NCBI GenBank assembly: GCA_914767885.1
Contig: CAJZBQ010000021.1
Coordinates: 124,001 to 188,000, forward strand
Source: Blepharisma stoltei
Taxonomy: Eukaryota > Ciliophora > Heterotrichea > Heterotrichida > Blepharismidae
Direction of reading: 5' to 3'
Length of the DNA stretch: 64,000 nt
The number at the start of each line of letters is the position of its first letter. Positions within the stretch are counted from its first letter, which is position 1. Shown piece after piece: positions 1 to 11,400 of the stretch. Below the pieces are notes generated by a model that saw only the letters and a list, made by a program, of their open reading frames with translations, had not been told where the DNA came from and did no database searches. A program made the position numbers and the translations under genes.

Positions 1-1986
1 GATGTTGGAAGGGGCGGTTACAAGGACTTGCCCGGTTTTCTGCATGGCCATGTGGTAGACGATGGTGGCGGAGGTGACAGTTTTGCCGGTACCTGGAGGG
101 CCTTGGATCATCATAAAAGGGGCTGATAAAGCTTTTTTTACAGCTTCTACTTGGTAGTGATTTAATGGAGGGAGGTTTGGGGCTGATAGATCTCGAGGCA
201 GTTTTACCCTAATCATAGGTGCTTGGGCAGGTTTCCCAAGGATTATTTGCATTATATATTGAGTTATTTGTCGTTTTGAAAATAATTCAAGCCCTGTTAT
301 CATCCTTTTAAAAGTGGTGGCCTTCCAGACGAATTCTACGGTATAGCCTGAGGTTTGTGAGGGCGGCGGGGCAGAGCAGGACGTTATTTGGACGACGATT
401 TCTTCAAAATCAGATATTCTGGTAATAGTGCCGATCCCTTCCCAATTAGCGGAGTCCAGGGTAAGCTTCATTTCGTCACCAGGGACAAGCCTTATATCGG
501 AGTCCTCTTTAGTGAAAATAAAAATAGCTGAAGGCCGCCTATCTGATCTGTCCCATCTTAAAGAAATATCAGTTTTTCTTTGACTTCTTTTGATATCCCT
601 ATCATACTCCGCTTCAAGCTTGACCAGCTTATCATATATTTCTAGATACTCCTTACTCCCCCTCCCATCCTTGATCGAACGACTCTCGCCATCGTTCGAT
701 CAAGGATGGGGGTTAAAAAAAAAATTTTCAGGAAAAAAAATTTATATATAAAATAAAAAATATATATATTTTTTTTATTTACTTTTAAATAAGAGGGTTA
801 AGAGTATTTAATAATTTATTTTTACTACAAAAAATTGATTAATTTCATAAAATATTAATTTTTAATATTTTGGTTTATTAGTTACCCTTTTAAACTGTAT
901 AAATTTTAATTTGTTACTTACTGAATTAAATTTTTTTTTTTAAATTTTAAAGAATCTCTATTTTTTAGATTATTGAGTTTTTAAGCCTAGGTTGATGGCT
1001 AAATCACTTCGGATGGTTGATTCCGCAGCTTTCTGTCGTCTCAAAGCTCTGACAGCAACTTCATTAGGTACATCTTCCCAAGCTTTTGATAACTAATATA
1101 TTTTTATATATATAAAAATTTGCATGATATGAAAATCGTTCGATCAAGGATGGGGGGGGAGTTAGGAGAATTGTAGTGTAATTTTATTTTTTTTATCCCT
1201 TTTTACAATAAAATATTATTTTTTCTATAAAAAAAGCTTTATTAATTAAAAAACAATATATGTTTTCTTGGACAGCTGGAGCTTCTGCAGGCTGCAGTCC
1301 TCTTTTGATATCTTCTTCAATTTTTGTGATTTCTTTTATTGATAATTTCCTAGCCTTTTTGTCTTCTTCTTCACTAGGAACACTTACAATCCAAGGTAAA
1401 AATCTTTTTTCTTCAATCAGAGGATGCCAGGCACTTATATCCCATTCTTTTTCACTGATAACATTTCTCATAGCACAAGGCTCTCTACACAGAAAAATCA
1501 ACGTATCCCCTATCCAATTAACTTATATTTAATTATTTTTTTGGTAAAAAACTCAATAAAAATGGTATATTTTCAGAGCGAGATGGCACAAAGCCTAGCA
1601 AAAACACATTCCGTGATGCACAAACATAGCATTCTATTGAAGTGTCGCCTAAAGTCGTCTCAGGATGCATAGAAACTGCTTTATGTCGAGCTTTGACCAG
1701 ATGGGCGATTATATGTGAACCCGCTTTGTTGCCTCCGTATGAATTGCAGAACCACTTATTGCAATTGTCAGATATAGGGCTTTCCCTTGAATAGCCCGAT
1801 GACGGGCTGGCTTCATCCCGTTATCGGACTATTCAAGGGAAAGCACTATATGCATTTTACTACAGTTCGTTCGTCGTTATTTCCACAGTACCAACAAGCG
1901 TGATCTGGAAGATTTGATCAGTCGTATTCGTCGATCACAAGCTCTTCTTCTTCCTCTTCTTCTATATCAGCCCAATGCTCTTCCAT
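1..1986 (-). CDS. UPF1: UPF1/RENT1 RNA helicase, N-terminal part (3' part outside window)
   Basis: UPF1 is the ATP-dependent RNA helicase central to nonsense-mediated mRNA decay. The start is the ATG at 1986 (MEEHWADIEEEEE, an acidic leader). There follow a Cys/His-rich zinc domain (CWYCGNND, NKWFCN, GSHIIAHLVKAR, ECYVCASRNVFLLGF), CREPC...WHPLIEEKRFLPW, the 1B beta-barrel (VKLEAEYD, GDEMKLTLD, TVEFVWKATTFKRM), and the Walker A motif IQGPPGTGKTVTSATIVYH near position 60. Four inserts break the gene (656-1164, 1181-1260, 1506-1569, 1775-1850). Removing them gives 419 codons in frame up to base 1 and continuous family similarity. UGA is Trp after the EYD of the leader. The remaining helicase domain lies beyond base 1. 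Confidence 0.95.
656..1164. mobile_element. Family A MITE-like IES in UPF1 (509 bp)
   Basis: The insert is bounded by TA (654-655 and 1163-1164). Its termini are inverted repeats reading CCCATCCTTGATCGAACGA, and the left end is itself a snap-back (685-715). It is an inverted copy of 21395-21953. Removal joins NSP to KEYLEIYDKLVKLEAEYD, which matches UPF1. The minus strand at 1095-970 can be read as a protein tail (see findings). Confidence 0.9.
1181..1260. other. Short IES in UPF1 (80 bp)
   Basis: AT-rich insert between TA 1179-1180 and TA 1259-1260. Excision gives the in-frame junction AVQENIHYNSPKEYLEIYD on the minus strand, where UPF1 homologues have no extra segment. Confidence 0.75.
1506..1569. 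other. Short IES in UPF1 (64 bp)
   Basis: AT-rich insert between TA 1504-1505 and TA 1568-1569. Excision gives SRSENTLIFLCREPC, matching the ...VVVLLCRQPC segment of UPF1. Confidence 0.85.
1775..1850. mobile_element. Hairpin IES in UPF1 (76 bp)
   Basis: The two halves are near-perfect inverted repeats (TATAGGGCTTTCCCTTGAAT against TATAGTGCTTTCCCTTGAAT). Excision at TA joins KCI to SDNCNKWFCN within the zinc domain. Confidence 0.85.
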
Positions 1987-2408
1987 TTATTTATAGTGAT
2001 TTCATTGAAGAATTAAAAATAACTCGTTGGTAGAATGATAGATTGAAATAAAAATTTAGAGGAATTTAGCGATTTCGAAAGATTTGGTGACTATTAGATT
2101 GGCGTGTGTAGTTACCATTAATGTCATATGATTATATTTTGGTTACTAACTTACCACTACTTAAATTGGAGCAAAATATAGATTAAATTTCAATTTTTTG
2201 GGTATTTTAGTGGGATGATGCAAAAAAATAACATTAATGTTTTCCATCTTTTTTCAGTCAAAAAGTAAGTAATATAAATAGAATGAAAAAATGAAAAAGA
2301 TAAATGTATGAAATGAGAGTATATTGGATAATTAAAAATCTATGATAATAAGCATATGAAATAAACATATAAATAGCTATTCATTAAATTAAAATCAGAC
2401 ATAAAAGG

Positions 2409-2562
2409 TATAGAAATTTCCCATAGATGGCGCTGTTTGCCTTTGATTTGCCCATGAGAAAAATTTTTGGCTTGGCCAAACCATATGGACTGGTCGAACC
2501 AAAAAAATTTCTCCAGTGGGCATCTCAAGGGCAAACAGTGCCATCTATGGGAAATTTCTATA
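2409..2562. mobile_element. Hairpin MITE, 154 bp (copy 1)
   Basis: Long inverted repeat with TATA ends (TATAGAAATTTCCCATAGAT at the left, its complement at the right). It is clearly the same element as 58672-58824, sharing the GGCGCTGTTTGCC arm and the ACTGGTCGAACC loop. Confidence 0.9.
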
Positions 2563-3014
2563 TATATATAAAATGAAAAAGCATAGCATTTAAAAAAAAA
2601 TAAAAAATGAAAAGTTGGCATGAAAAAAATCCACTAATTTTCTGATGGCATAAAAATTGCAAATAAAAAAAAGTGAAAAAGCTATTATGCATTGAGAAAA
2701 TGATATCACATGGCAATACTATTTGTGCATTCATTTTAGGGATACTCAATTAAAATTTAGTTAGAAAACAACGAGAGTATTGCTATATTTAATGTCAGCC
2801 TGCTATCTCTCTGATTAATATCATTTGCTACTGAAGGTATATATTTTTTCATATGTTTTTTTTCAGACTGTTTTTTTAATAAAAAATTCACGATTATGTT
2901 TTTATAGCCTCAACTTTATAGTATTTTACTTTTGGCATAATGATTTTTTTATACTAAAAATTTATATAAAATTTTCTGTTACTTTTTTAATTGATCAATG
3001 CAATTTTTAAAAAT

Positions 3015-3291
3015 ATTGCGTACTGAAATTTTTTTTAGGAATTTAAAAAAATCCCAATTCGCAAAAATTGGAAAGTAAATATTATTTAATTTGCAAAATT
3101 TACGTTTTAAAATGAAAGCTGTTTTAAAATTTAACAGAATTAGCATAGATGCCTCATTATAATAATTATTATCACATATATATAAAAAATTTGTTTTAAA
3201 GAAAAAATTTTTGCTCGCTCACAAAGGCTTGATTTTGCCTAAAAAATAGGGATCTTTCCAATAAATATGTTCACTAAAAGAGAGGGAGTTA
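3015..3291. mobile_element. Family B element, degraded copy
   Basis: It shares the family B core (GCAAAATTTACGTTTTAAAA, AACAGAATTAGC, TGCTCGCTCACAAAGG) and ends in GGGAGTTA at 3291. The left end is not clear. Confidence 0.55.
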
Positions 3292-3368
3292 TGAAAGAAA
3301 TTTAAACAAAGAAATTATGAGTTTAATAAATAATTGATAACTAATAAGATGCTAGTCCTCATAGCAAT

Positions 3369-4420
3369 CTATGGGTCATCTTTTTTGATATTAGGCTTAA
3401 ATAATGCCATAAACGCTTGCCCAAACTCAAGCCTCTTCTGCTTACAGTATCTTGCCACATGGAATTCTTTAATTTCTCTATCTTTATCCACAATCTGCCA
3501 AAGATAAAACCCGGAAATTGATACCCCGCAGTGCCATAGCCCATGATATATCCTCAAGTAATCATTGTCTTCGTCTAGTGCTTTAATAAAGCAAATTACA
3601 GAAAAAGTCAGTATTACACTTCCCTTGATGACGTATTTTCTGTTAAATCTTGAAGACCTAACTCTCCCCATAAAGGAGGTTTATTTTTTCGAGGAAAAAT
3701 TATTATATTAAAATAATTTTATAAAATTTTCAAACACAAAAATAAAAAGTGAATACAATATTATTGATTTTTAATTTATATTATTAAGAATTAATACTAA
3801 AAAAATAATTAATTTCTGTATATAGCATTTTAGTTGCTCTCCTTAACTAAATAAAGTTGTTATTTATATAAAATTTAGTATTTTCACCTATAAAATTTTC
3901 CATTAAAAAATTTAAATTATTTTAGAAAAAATAAAAATTTACGACCAATTTAAAGGGGAGTAAAGAATAAATTTTTAATTATGCATATGCTGCCAAATAT
4001 CAAAATTGGGCCAATCGTATTTTTTATCTCCCAAGGATGATTTGCCTGCATAAGCATAGTCAAAAAGAGTCCTCCAAAATTTAGCATTATATCGATATCA
4101 CACAAGTGCCGAGACACATAAATATTTTTCCCCTTAACTTGCAAATTGTCCATCCAGTAAATTATCAACGAGATAAAGCACATGATAGAGCCTATGTTAT
4201 CAAGTTTGTGTCAGTTCTGAGAGGTAATATAAAATGAGCCTCATTTGATACTGTCTAAAGCATGATACATAAACGAGGTAAAGCAGGTGAATAAGCCAAT
4301 GCACATCGGGAAGTAATGCTTGTTGACATGGGCCAGGTAAAGTGTTGGGATAAATGCAAAGTTTGTAATACCAGTGATGAGCAGCATTGCAAATTTCTCT
4401 CCTTCAGACCGAAAAGCCAT
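3369..4420 (-). CDS. TMEM8/myomaker-like seven-pass membrane protein
   Basis: About 249 aa after removing one insert (3661-3962). Seen: start MAFRSEGEKFAML at 4420, ITNFAFIPTLYLAHVNKHYF, then FTSFMYHALDSI, several hydrophobic helices, and near the C-terminus EDNDYLRIYHGLWHCGV. The motifs FYHACD and DNYFYIHSIWH of the TMEM8/myomaker (CREST-type hydrolase) family align with these, including the family Asp and His residues. UGA is Trp at IKW and QNW. The insert junction KNLFFRSSRFNRKYV is in frame. TMEM8-like proteins are putative membrane hydrolases; the substrate here is unknown. Confidence 0.7.
3661..3962. mobile_element. Family C MITE-like IES (302 bp)
   Basis: TA-bounded (3659-3660, 3961-3962) with inverted termini ACTCTCCCC... 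and ...CCAATTTAAAGGGGAG. Excision restores the TMEM8-like frame. Confidence 0.85.
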
Positions 4421-4552
4421 TAATTTTTTATTAAGTTTTATGCTTGAATATAGGGATTTAGCAGACTTATATGCTGAAAAATTCTTATTTTTTGGAAAAT
4501 CTAAATTTTTAGGGATATATATATTGTTAAAAATAAATTCATATAGGGTAAT

Positions 4553-5507
4553 TTATAGCCGAATTATCTGGACATCCGTGGGTTTATTGAAGTACTGTGA
4601 TTTTAAGTGGTTGTACCAGGGCAAGGTATTTTTAAGCTGAACTCCATTTAAAATTTCAACATGAGAAGGGGCTAATTGAGTAAATAAATAGTCAACTATT
4701 TGGAATAGCATAACGTCAGCAACAGAAACTTCGTTCCTATACAAGAATTTATGCAAAAGGCTCTCTTCACCATCTAAATAATTCTTCTCAATTTCTGAGA
4801 CTATTGATTTTACGATTTTTTTAGGTTTTTCATTAGAAAAATCACGTGAAACTGCATTTAGGTTTTTTATTAAAGCCTCGATTTTAGTTTTTATGTGGCA
4901 GTCAATTATCGCTTTTTCTAACTCCTCCCCTCTGTGAGCGAGCAAAACTATTTGAAAATCCTATTTTTGCCCAAAACCCCACCCTCCGTGATCGAGTAAA
5001 AAATTTTTTATGAAAAAATATTTTGATATATAAGTATAATTAGAATAAATGAATCTCTAGCTAATTCTGTTTAATTTTTAAACATCTTGCATTTTAAAAA
5101 TCGATTTTACAAATTAAATTAATATTTAATTTTTTTTAAACTATAAAAATTTACATATAAATTTTTTAATAAAAATTAATCTCCATGAGTTACCAAATTT
5201 TTTTATTTTCACTTACGGAGGGAGGGGGTAAAGGATTAATTTGGCCTGTAATCAGTCTAGGGTATAAATTTGGCCCTGGAAGGGTGTCTAAATATTGAAT
5301 TATTGTTACAATTTCATTAATGCCAATCGTATCATCGAAAGTTTTAATTAAAAGTGTTGGTGTTGCTCCATTCGGGCTGTAATTTAAAAGCCATTCTGGA
5401 GTCTCTTCAATTGTAACTATTTCAATGTCAAGCCTTTTAAAAGCTTTCACACCAAGCACGATTTTCGAGCTCAAGCAGCCATTTCGCACAATAAGTGTGA
5501 GATCCAT
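4553..5507 (-). CDS. Glutathione S-transferase-like protein
   Basis: 214 aa after removing the 310-bp insert 4921-5230. The N-terminal half is a thioredoxin-like fold (MDLTLIVRNGCLSSKIVLGV, then ETPEWLLNYSPNGATPTLL, with the cis-Pro GATPTL and IGINEIVTIIQYLD). The C-terminal half is helical (FLYRNEVSVADVMLFQIVDY, then NTLPWYNHLKSQ), as in GST C-terminal domains, which carry SxADxxLF. The junction at TA joins QINPL to EKAIIDCH in frame. The catalytic residue class is unclear (NGCLSS near the usual site). It could also be a GST-domain accessory protein such as an elongation or synthetase factor. Confidence 0.7.
4921..5230. mobile_element. Family B MITE-like IES (310 bp) in GST-like gene
   Basis: TA-bounded. 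The right terminus reads CTCCTCCCCTCTGTGAGCGA on the plus strand at 4922, and a related inverted terminus lies near 5215-5230 (ACGGAGGGAGGGGG). Removal restores the frame. Confidence 0.85.
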
Positions 5508-5680
5508 ATTATGGTAATTTACTAATTATTCCTCTTTTGTTAATTTTATATTAAATATTTTATTTTTCTTTTCGGAATTGGGCATTTCTATTATTTTTAA
5601 TTTAATTGCTATTTTTCAATGGAAAAAAAAACCACAAAAAAGTCAATATTTTATATAAAATTTGTGACTAAATTAATTTA

Positions 5681-6013
5681 TTATCCTTGCTGCTCTCTAT
5701 AATCAGTCATCCTTATAACATTGCTATTTTTTAGTCCTTGCAGAGAGTTCCTGTAGTAAAGCCAAAGTAAGAAGGTAAAGACAATTAGCCAGATGTAGCT
5801 TCGTGTGTAGTAATAGATAAATGCAAGAAAGAGAATCCAAATAATTTCACACTCGAATCCGAAAAGAGAAACTTTCTTTGCTAAAATCCCTAATTTGTCT
5901 GTAGTGGTAGGGAATAGTTGATAGTTTGGCTTTTTAGGTGTTTGTGCTAGCCTTGGTCCTTTATTTTTTAATGATTCATCCCGAACTACTACTCCGTTGA
6001 CAATTCTTACCAT
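5681..6013 (-). CDS. FAM241-like small membrane protein (DUF4605 type)
   Basis: 110 aa, uninterrupted. It opens MVRIVNGVVVRDESL, like the MVRI..G.V start of FAM241 proteins, and has a Pro/Lys-rich middle and two hydrophobic helices near residues 55-90 (CEIIWILFLAFIYYYTRSY, WLIVFTFLLWLYY). FAM241 proteins sit in the ER/Golgi or lysosomal membranes with poorly known function. The assignment rests on the N-terminal motif and topology. Confidence 0.55.
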   Translation of the reverse strand: MVRIVNGVVVRDESLKNKGPRLAQTPKKPNYQLFPTTTDKLGILAKKVSLFGFECEIIWILFLAFIYYYTRSYIWLIVFTFLLWLYYRNSLQGLKNSNVIRMTDYREQQG

Positions 6014-6298
6014 TTTAACACGTAATTATATTAGCAATTTAAATACAAAAGATACTATGGCTGACTGATATCTATACCTTTTTTTATAATAAAAACTTTC
6101 ATACTGACAACCTTTATCCTATTTTTATAGAGTGAATTACTAACTGCTATAAATTGTAAAAAGTATATTTTCTAATACAAACTGTATATCATAGCAATTT
6201 ATTAACTCAAGCTCACTCAAAGAGTATGAATTTTTTATACAATTTTATTCCTAGATTTTTTTAATGTCCAAAAAATTTAAATGACAAATCTAAATTTG
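6014..6298. other. AT-rich intergenic stretch
   Basis: No gene seen. AT-rich 5' flank of the FAM241-like gene, ending at the target-site duplication of the next element. Confidence 0.5.
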
Positions 6299-6309
6299 TG
6301 TTTTAGGAT

Positions 6310-7831
6310 GAATTTACATAAAATGGCGAGAGATGTCTGAATTTTTCATCTCAGTGACGGTTACCCATGTATATTTCTTGGCATGGTTTTTGGAGCAGGA
6401 GTTGGCCCAGCAACATCTGGCGACTCAAAGCTAAGGACTCATACAAATCCGCTTTTTGTGACCTGATTTTAAGTGGCTTCTTTAGCAATAGCACCCAAGT
6501 AAGTGGGCAAATGGAGTAAGGTGACTTACCTGCTCAAGCTGCCATTACTGTTGCCTCAATCGCACTTTTTATTTTTAATGGATTTCCAGTTAAAGCTTAA
6601 GCTATCGGGAACAGCCCGTATGGGATGGTGTGAACGTGTGGCAAGCTTAATCAATAAATTCCAGATGATATTTATAAAGAATATGTGGATGCGGGATGTC
6701 TTGATAATGTCTTTGATGATTTTTTTAGGTTATTATGATGGTGGTGATGAGGATTTATCAGAGGAGGAACTTAATGAAGATGAAATGGAAGAAGTTGATG
6801 ACAGACATGAGGAAGCAGAATGAGAAATGGAGGAAAAACTGTTGGAATGAGCGGCAAAGCTTGAAGGTGAGGTTTTGGATGATGGAGAGTTGATCCTGAC
6901 CACAGGCTCTTTGTATCTCTCAATGTCAGAGATTTGCACAAAAACAACTAGCGAAAGACAAGATGAGGGTGAAGAAATGTGGAGTGATGTTGAATCTCGG
7001 GGACAAGATATAGCAAAATCGAAGGTAAAATGCAAAAAAAAGAAATAAAGGAAAAAGGTTAAAGCTATTGGAGCACTGGAACTTATAATACTCGGTAACT
7101 TAGGAGAGTCGGTCATCAGGGTGAAAAACACCGAAAGTGGTAAAATTAATTGAAGAAAGAGGAAAGCATCTAAAGTAGTTAGGTGAAAAAAAAATAATTA
7201 GGAAGAAACCCTTGAGGGTTTAAACGGTGCCTTCGCATCGTTATAGCTCATGCACTTTAATAGATCTCTATACCCCAGTAGAATACCGACCAGAAAAAAT
7301 ATGGTACAGGGCACCTGCTTTATACAGTATAAGTCTGATTAGGCACCTTAAAACCATAAACGGAGATTTGTCAATTTCATTTTTACTTTTCAAAAAAGCT
7401 GACAAAGACAAATTAATATTGGAAATTAAAATGGATGGCCAATAGTGATCTAAAATGTTTCAGGGGCTATATACGTAATAATGATGCGTATGCCCCAATC
7501 GCAGAAGCGATTGATTATTTTTCCAGGATGACATAAAAAGGGAAGACAGATTAAATGGTATGAAGGAGAAGTTTTAGTTAAAGGGTTACTTTGCAGGAGA
7601 GAAGCTGACTACTGGTGAGGTGGAGTAATTAGAGGGGCCAAAGGGCTGAGCTGGGCTCAGCAAAGGCTTATGGCCCCAAATAGAGAAATATCACTACCGA
7701 GAAATCTGGGTTTCTGCTTTGGCTCAAAGCTACCAGAGGTAAAAACCAGAAAGCTTTTTTCCAAGCTATATAGAATATAAATCTGAGAGCAGCGGACTTT
7801 AAAATTTTTTCGTTAACTAACTAATTAAATA
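6310..7831 (+). mobile_element. LINE-like germline element, 1.5 kb, with 11-bp target-site duplication
   Basis: It is flanked by TGTTTTAGGAT at 6299-6309 and 7832-7842. It begins ACATAAAATGGCGAGAG, the AAAATGG-type start seen in other GC-rich inserts here, and ends in a TTAACTAACTAATTAAAT tail. It is richer in G+C than its surroundings. Reading UGA as Trp leaves one sizeable frame (6503-7048) and one of 72 codons (7227-7445), but no recognisable reverse transcriptase. I read it as a broken or non-autonomous retroelement. Confidence 0.7.
6503..7048 (+). CDS. Unknown acidic protein inside the LINE-like element
   Basis: With UGA as Trp the frame runs about 181 codons. Its second half is very acidic (DEDLSEEELNEDEMEEVDD), with a basic end (SKVKCKKKK). 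Upstream pieces in other frames also look protein-like (PDDIYKEYVDAGCLDNVFDD at about 6661-6720), so the true coding frame may be broken. No family recognised. It could be an ORF1 remnant or chance. Confidence 0.3.
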
Positions 7832-7842
7832 TGTTTTAGGAT

Positions 7843-8499
7843 CGAGCCAATATAATTAGCCGGGCGATCTCATTATCATACTCATAAGTTATATGTCAAT
7901 TATTTTTCTAGCAAAGGGTAATTCATAAATAGGGATTTTCATTAGCCAAGGGAGTAATTAAATCGATTCAATATCAGGAAATTATCTATTTTAATTATCA
8001 CAAAAATAAATTTTAAAATCCAGCTTATAAAGAGTAATTTGAAATGCTTTCACTACTCAATATTAATTGAAAATATTCAATTATTTGTTATTACATTTTA
8101 ATTAAAAATAATTCTTAATGTTACAGTGATTTTGCTTAAAAATAGTTAAATTACAGAGCACATCTATACTAAAATATATTCATTTTCTTTTAAATGCTCA
8201 TCTTGCTCCCCTTTAATTAGAACAATAAATCTGTTACAAATTAAAGTGGGATTAATATATTTTAAAAAAAATTGAGAGCACAATGCTTTGAATTTTAATT
8301 TATTTTTAAAAAAAAATTAATTTAAAATTTAATCGATTTATTGTAAAAGGTTTAGCATACATAATTTTTATAAAAATTATAATTTTCATCTATAATTTTT
8401 TCTTATTGAAGCAAAATTCTCCTAATTTATCGGGTTAAAATACCCAAAATTCCAAAATACCTGTATTTTTGTAACAATTTAAAATGGGGAGTTAATTAA
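7843..8499. other. AT-rich stretch with a probable family C insert
   Basis: Upstream region of the channel gene. At 8212 GCTCCCCTTTAATTAG and at 8478-8494 AATTTAAAATGGGGAGTTA look like worn family C ends, about 285 bp apart. No gene seen. Confidence 0.45.
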
Positions 8500-11400
8500 A
8501 TGATTCATTTACCTCTTATGGCCGATACCCAAACAAAATATCACCGCAACAACCGTCGCAACAACACTTCAATGTCCAACGCTTCCAGCATGCTCCTTAA
8601 AACTTCAAAATCCACCACTGACAAAACAGGCTACCTAATGGTGGGAGATCTAATTTTACTTATGATCCAGACCCCCAACAAAATTTACAGTGGCTGTTTA
8701 TCAGCTGACGGTGTCGTTTCCCACAACCTCGAAATCATCCCAAAAACCTCCATGTCAGAGCTTGGCGCAAACGTACTTACCAGAAGCTGTTTATTTAGAA
8801 TAGAAAACGCCCGAAAAGTTACCAAAGAAAACTCAAGCAAGTCTGAGTCAGAATTGCGCATTGCCGTAGGCAAGGCAATTACCTATGGAGAGCGTGTTCA
8901 GCTGCATCATTTTCATAGTCAAGGATATGTATCAGTAAATTCTAAAGTCATTGCAAATGAATCAGGGTGCTTAAGTGTAGAAATTGATAAGGAAGGAATT
9001 GAGGCAAGCTGGTTTGAAATAAAACCGGTGAATAAGCTGAGAAAACATGGAGAGACGATAAAATATACTGATGAAGTTTTGTTTCAGTGTATATCAGAAA
9101 AATCAAAATATTTTTTGCATGCGAATTATGATTCAAATACCAAACAAACAAGTAAAATTGAAGTATACCTATACCTAATGATAGCCGCTACCCTATTTTC
9201 ATATATAAAATAAGATAACGACTATATATATAAATGTATAAATTCAAGCGGAACCCCAACACAATGAAAACCAAGGCGCTATTTAAGCTATGATTATTTT
9301 ACTGATACCCCAAGCTACGTTATGACTGGAGATTCCTTCAGAATTTATCATCGAATCACAGAAGGATATTTAAGTGTAACTGAAGCTTCATTAGTAAATA
9401 AAAATGACCCTGAAATTTTTTTCGAAAAAGGTAATAAAAGCAGCAATTCCTTGTGGGAATTTCAAAGGCAAATCACTTTTATGGGAGGTGCTGCCAAATG
9501 GTCAGAAAAATTAAGAATAAAGCATTTGCCGACTGGTCTGTTTTTAAGAGAAGGAGAAAATGCTATTGAGTTGACGTCAAATGATAAAGATCCTGCTACT
9601 TTATTTACCTTATCGTCTGAATCGGCTGATTACCATGAAGATGAAATTAAATTTGGCTCAATTTTATCCTTTTGCACCGAAAGTGGACAATTTATTTGTG
9701 TCAGTAATGAGAATCCACATTTTTCTAACAAAAAAGAAAATAAAGGCGAAAAGCATAAAATCGGCTTGAGAAAAGACACAAAAGACTACTCCGGGGTAGC
9801 CTTTTTAATAGAAGATGTCCCAGAAGCCCAAACTGCCCACGTGTATCAGCTTGCTTTAATGATCCCATATCTAAAATCATTTTATGAATATTTTTCTATA
9901 TACATTAAAATGGTGACGGCGAACCAGCCCTTTTTCTCAACACCTGCAGCTGGCGTTCGCTGGGGACCGTGTGTGAAGGGAAATAGGCGCTCGGGGTCTA
10001 TATCCGGCTAGGTTTTTCCTTGGCACAGTGGAGCGCAACGTCGGATTAGGCCGACCGCAGCTCATTCTGACACCAAGGGTTTTGCCTCAGGGGAGATGGT
10101 TTCCAAGGTTGGAAAGGGGAAGCTCAGCAGTATCAGGAAGGTACCTCCTGATCAATCGATAAACCCCCTAGCGTGAAACTGGGTGTTACGTCCCAGGCTT
10201 TGGATTTCAATTTTGGCCGACAGTCCTACCAGAAAATTTGTTTTCAAATTTTCGGAATTGGCAAACTCTGTTGACGTACTGCTGGGTGGCGTAACTCATC
10301 CAACTATGGGTAGCGAGTGCACATCCTCGTCCAGTAGGAGCAACACCTTGAAGGTCGTGATCGATTGGTGGTGAGCAACCCGGGCGAAGCGTGAAGGGTG
10401 AAGGTAGAGCGGGGGAAAACCTAGCTATAACGACGGGCCTCTTAATAATATAGTTAATCTTAATGAAAAAGAATATTTTTCTACTTTTAATATTTCTGAT
10501 GAAGATTACAAAGAAATGCCTGAAAAATACCAAGTTTTGAAAAATGAGTGCTCAAAGCTTGTAACAAGCTTAACTAGCTTATCAGCCCACATTATGAATT
10601 CAAAATCCTCAAAAATTGATATAGCAAAACAACAAAATTCATTAAAAGAAATGGGAGTCACTGAGTTTTTAGTAATTTTAAATGAACTAATCCAACACAA
10701 AATGGAGACTGGAAACTTAATGGCTTCAATTAATACAAGAAATTCTGGGCTACAAGTAATTGATAAGCATTTAGCAGACTATTTAAAAGAAGCCCAAAAA
10801 AAAATTTGTGAATTAGTTTATTTTTCAGTTAAAGGTAACAGTAAATGCTGCCAAAGTTTAGTAAAATATGAAGACCATTTAATCCAGTTAATGAAAACAG
10901 CTGGAAATAAATATATAAGGCAAACTTTGAGAGAAATTTTTAAATACAGCAACGAGTTCTCTGCAAATAATGAAGAAAAAATGAAAAATTTATTTGCAGG
11001 TCTTGTCCCAATTGTGTTTGGGCCTGGCATAATAAAAGAGCAGACCATTTATATAAATATTTTGAAGTCTATTTGTGAATGTAGAGGCCAAGGCGTGCTT
11101 AAATATCAAGCTTTGGCAAGAAAAATGCTATTTGATAATGAAGAAAATTTTAGTTTATTAAAATTTGGGGTAATTAATGGAAATCCTACAATAGAATTTG
11201 ACTACCCAAAAGGAAATTATTCAATAGAAGAAGTTCTAAATGCAAATCCTGGGCTGAAAGAAATATGGATCAAAGATGATGGTGATTTAATTGGAAATAA
11301 CGATAAAGCCATTTTCTATGTGGATGATATAGGGAACCCAAATTGTATATATAGCAAATATATGAGGTACTTTATTGATATTTATGAAATAATTTTTTAT

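Larger units (their letters stand above)
1987..3368. other. Gene-poor stretch upstream of UPF1
   Basis: I see no supported gene. It holds the UPF1 5' flank, a 154-bp hairpin element at 2409-2562 and a worn family B copy ending near 3291. The remainder is AT-rich. The open frames here are short and lie largely over the repeats. Confidence 0.6.

Noticed and set aside
2340-2621. 93-codon frame over the hairpin at 2409-2562 (and 86- and 99-codon frames at 58447-58763)
   Set aside because: They read through a mobile hairpin; the host frame at 58672 is restored only when the hairpin is removed.
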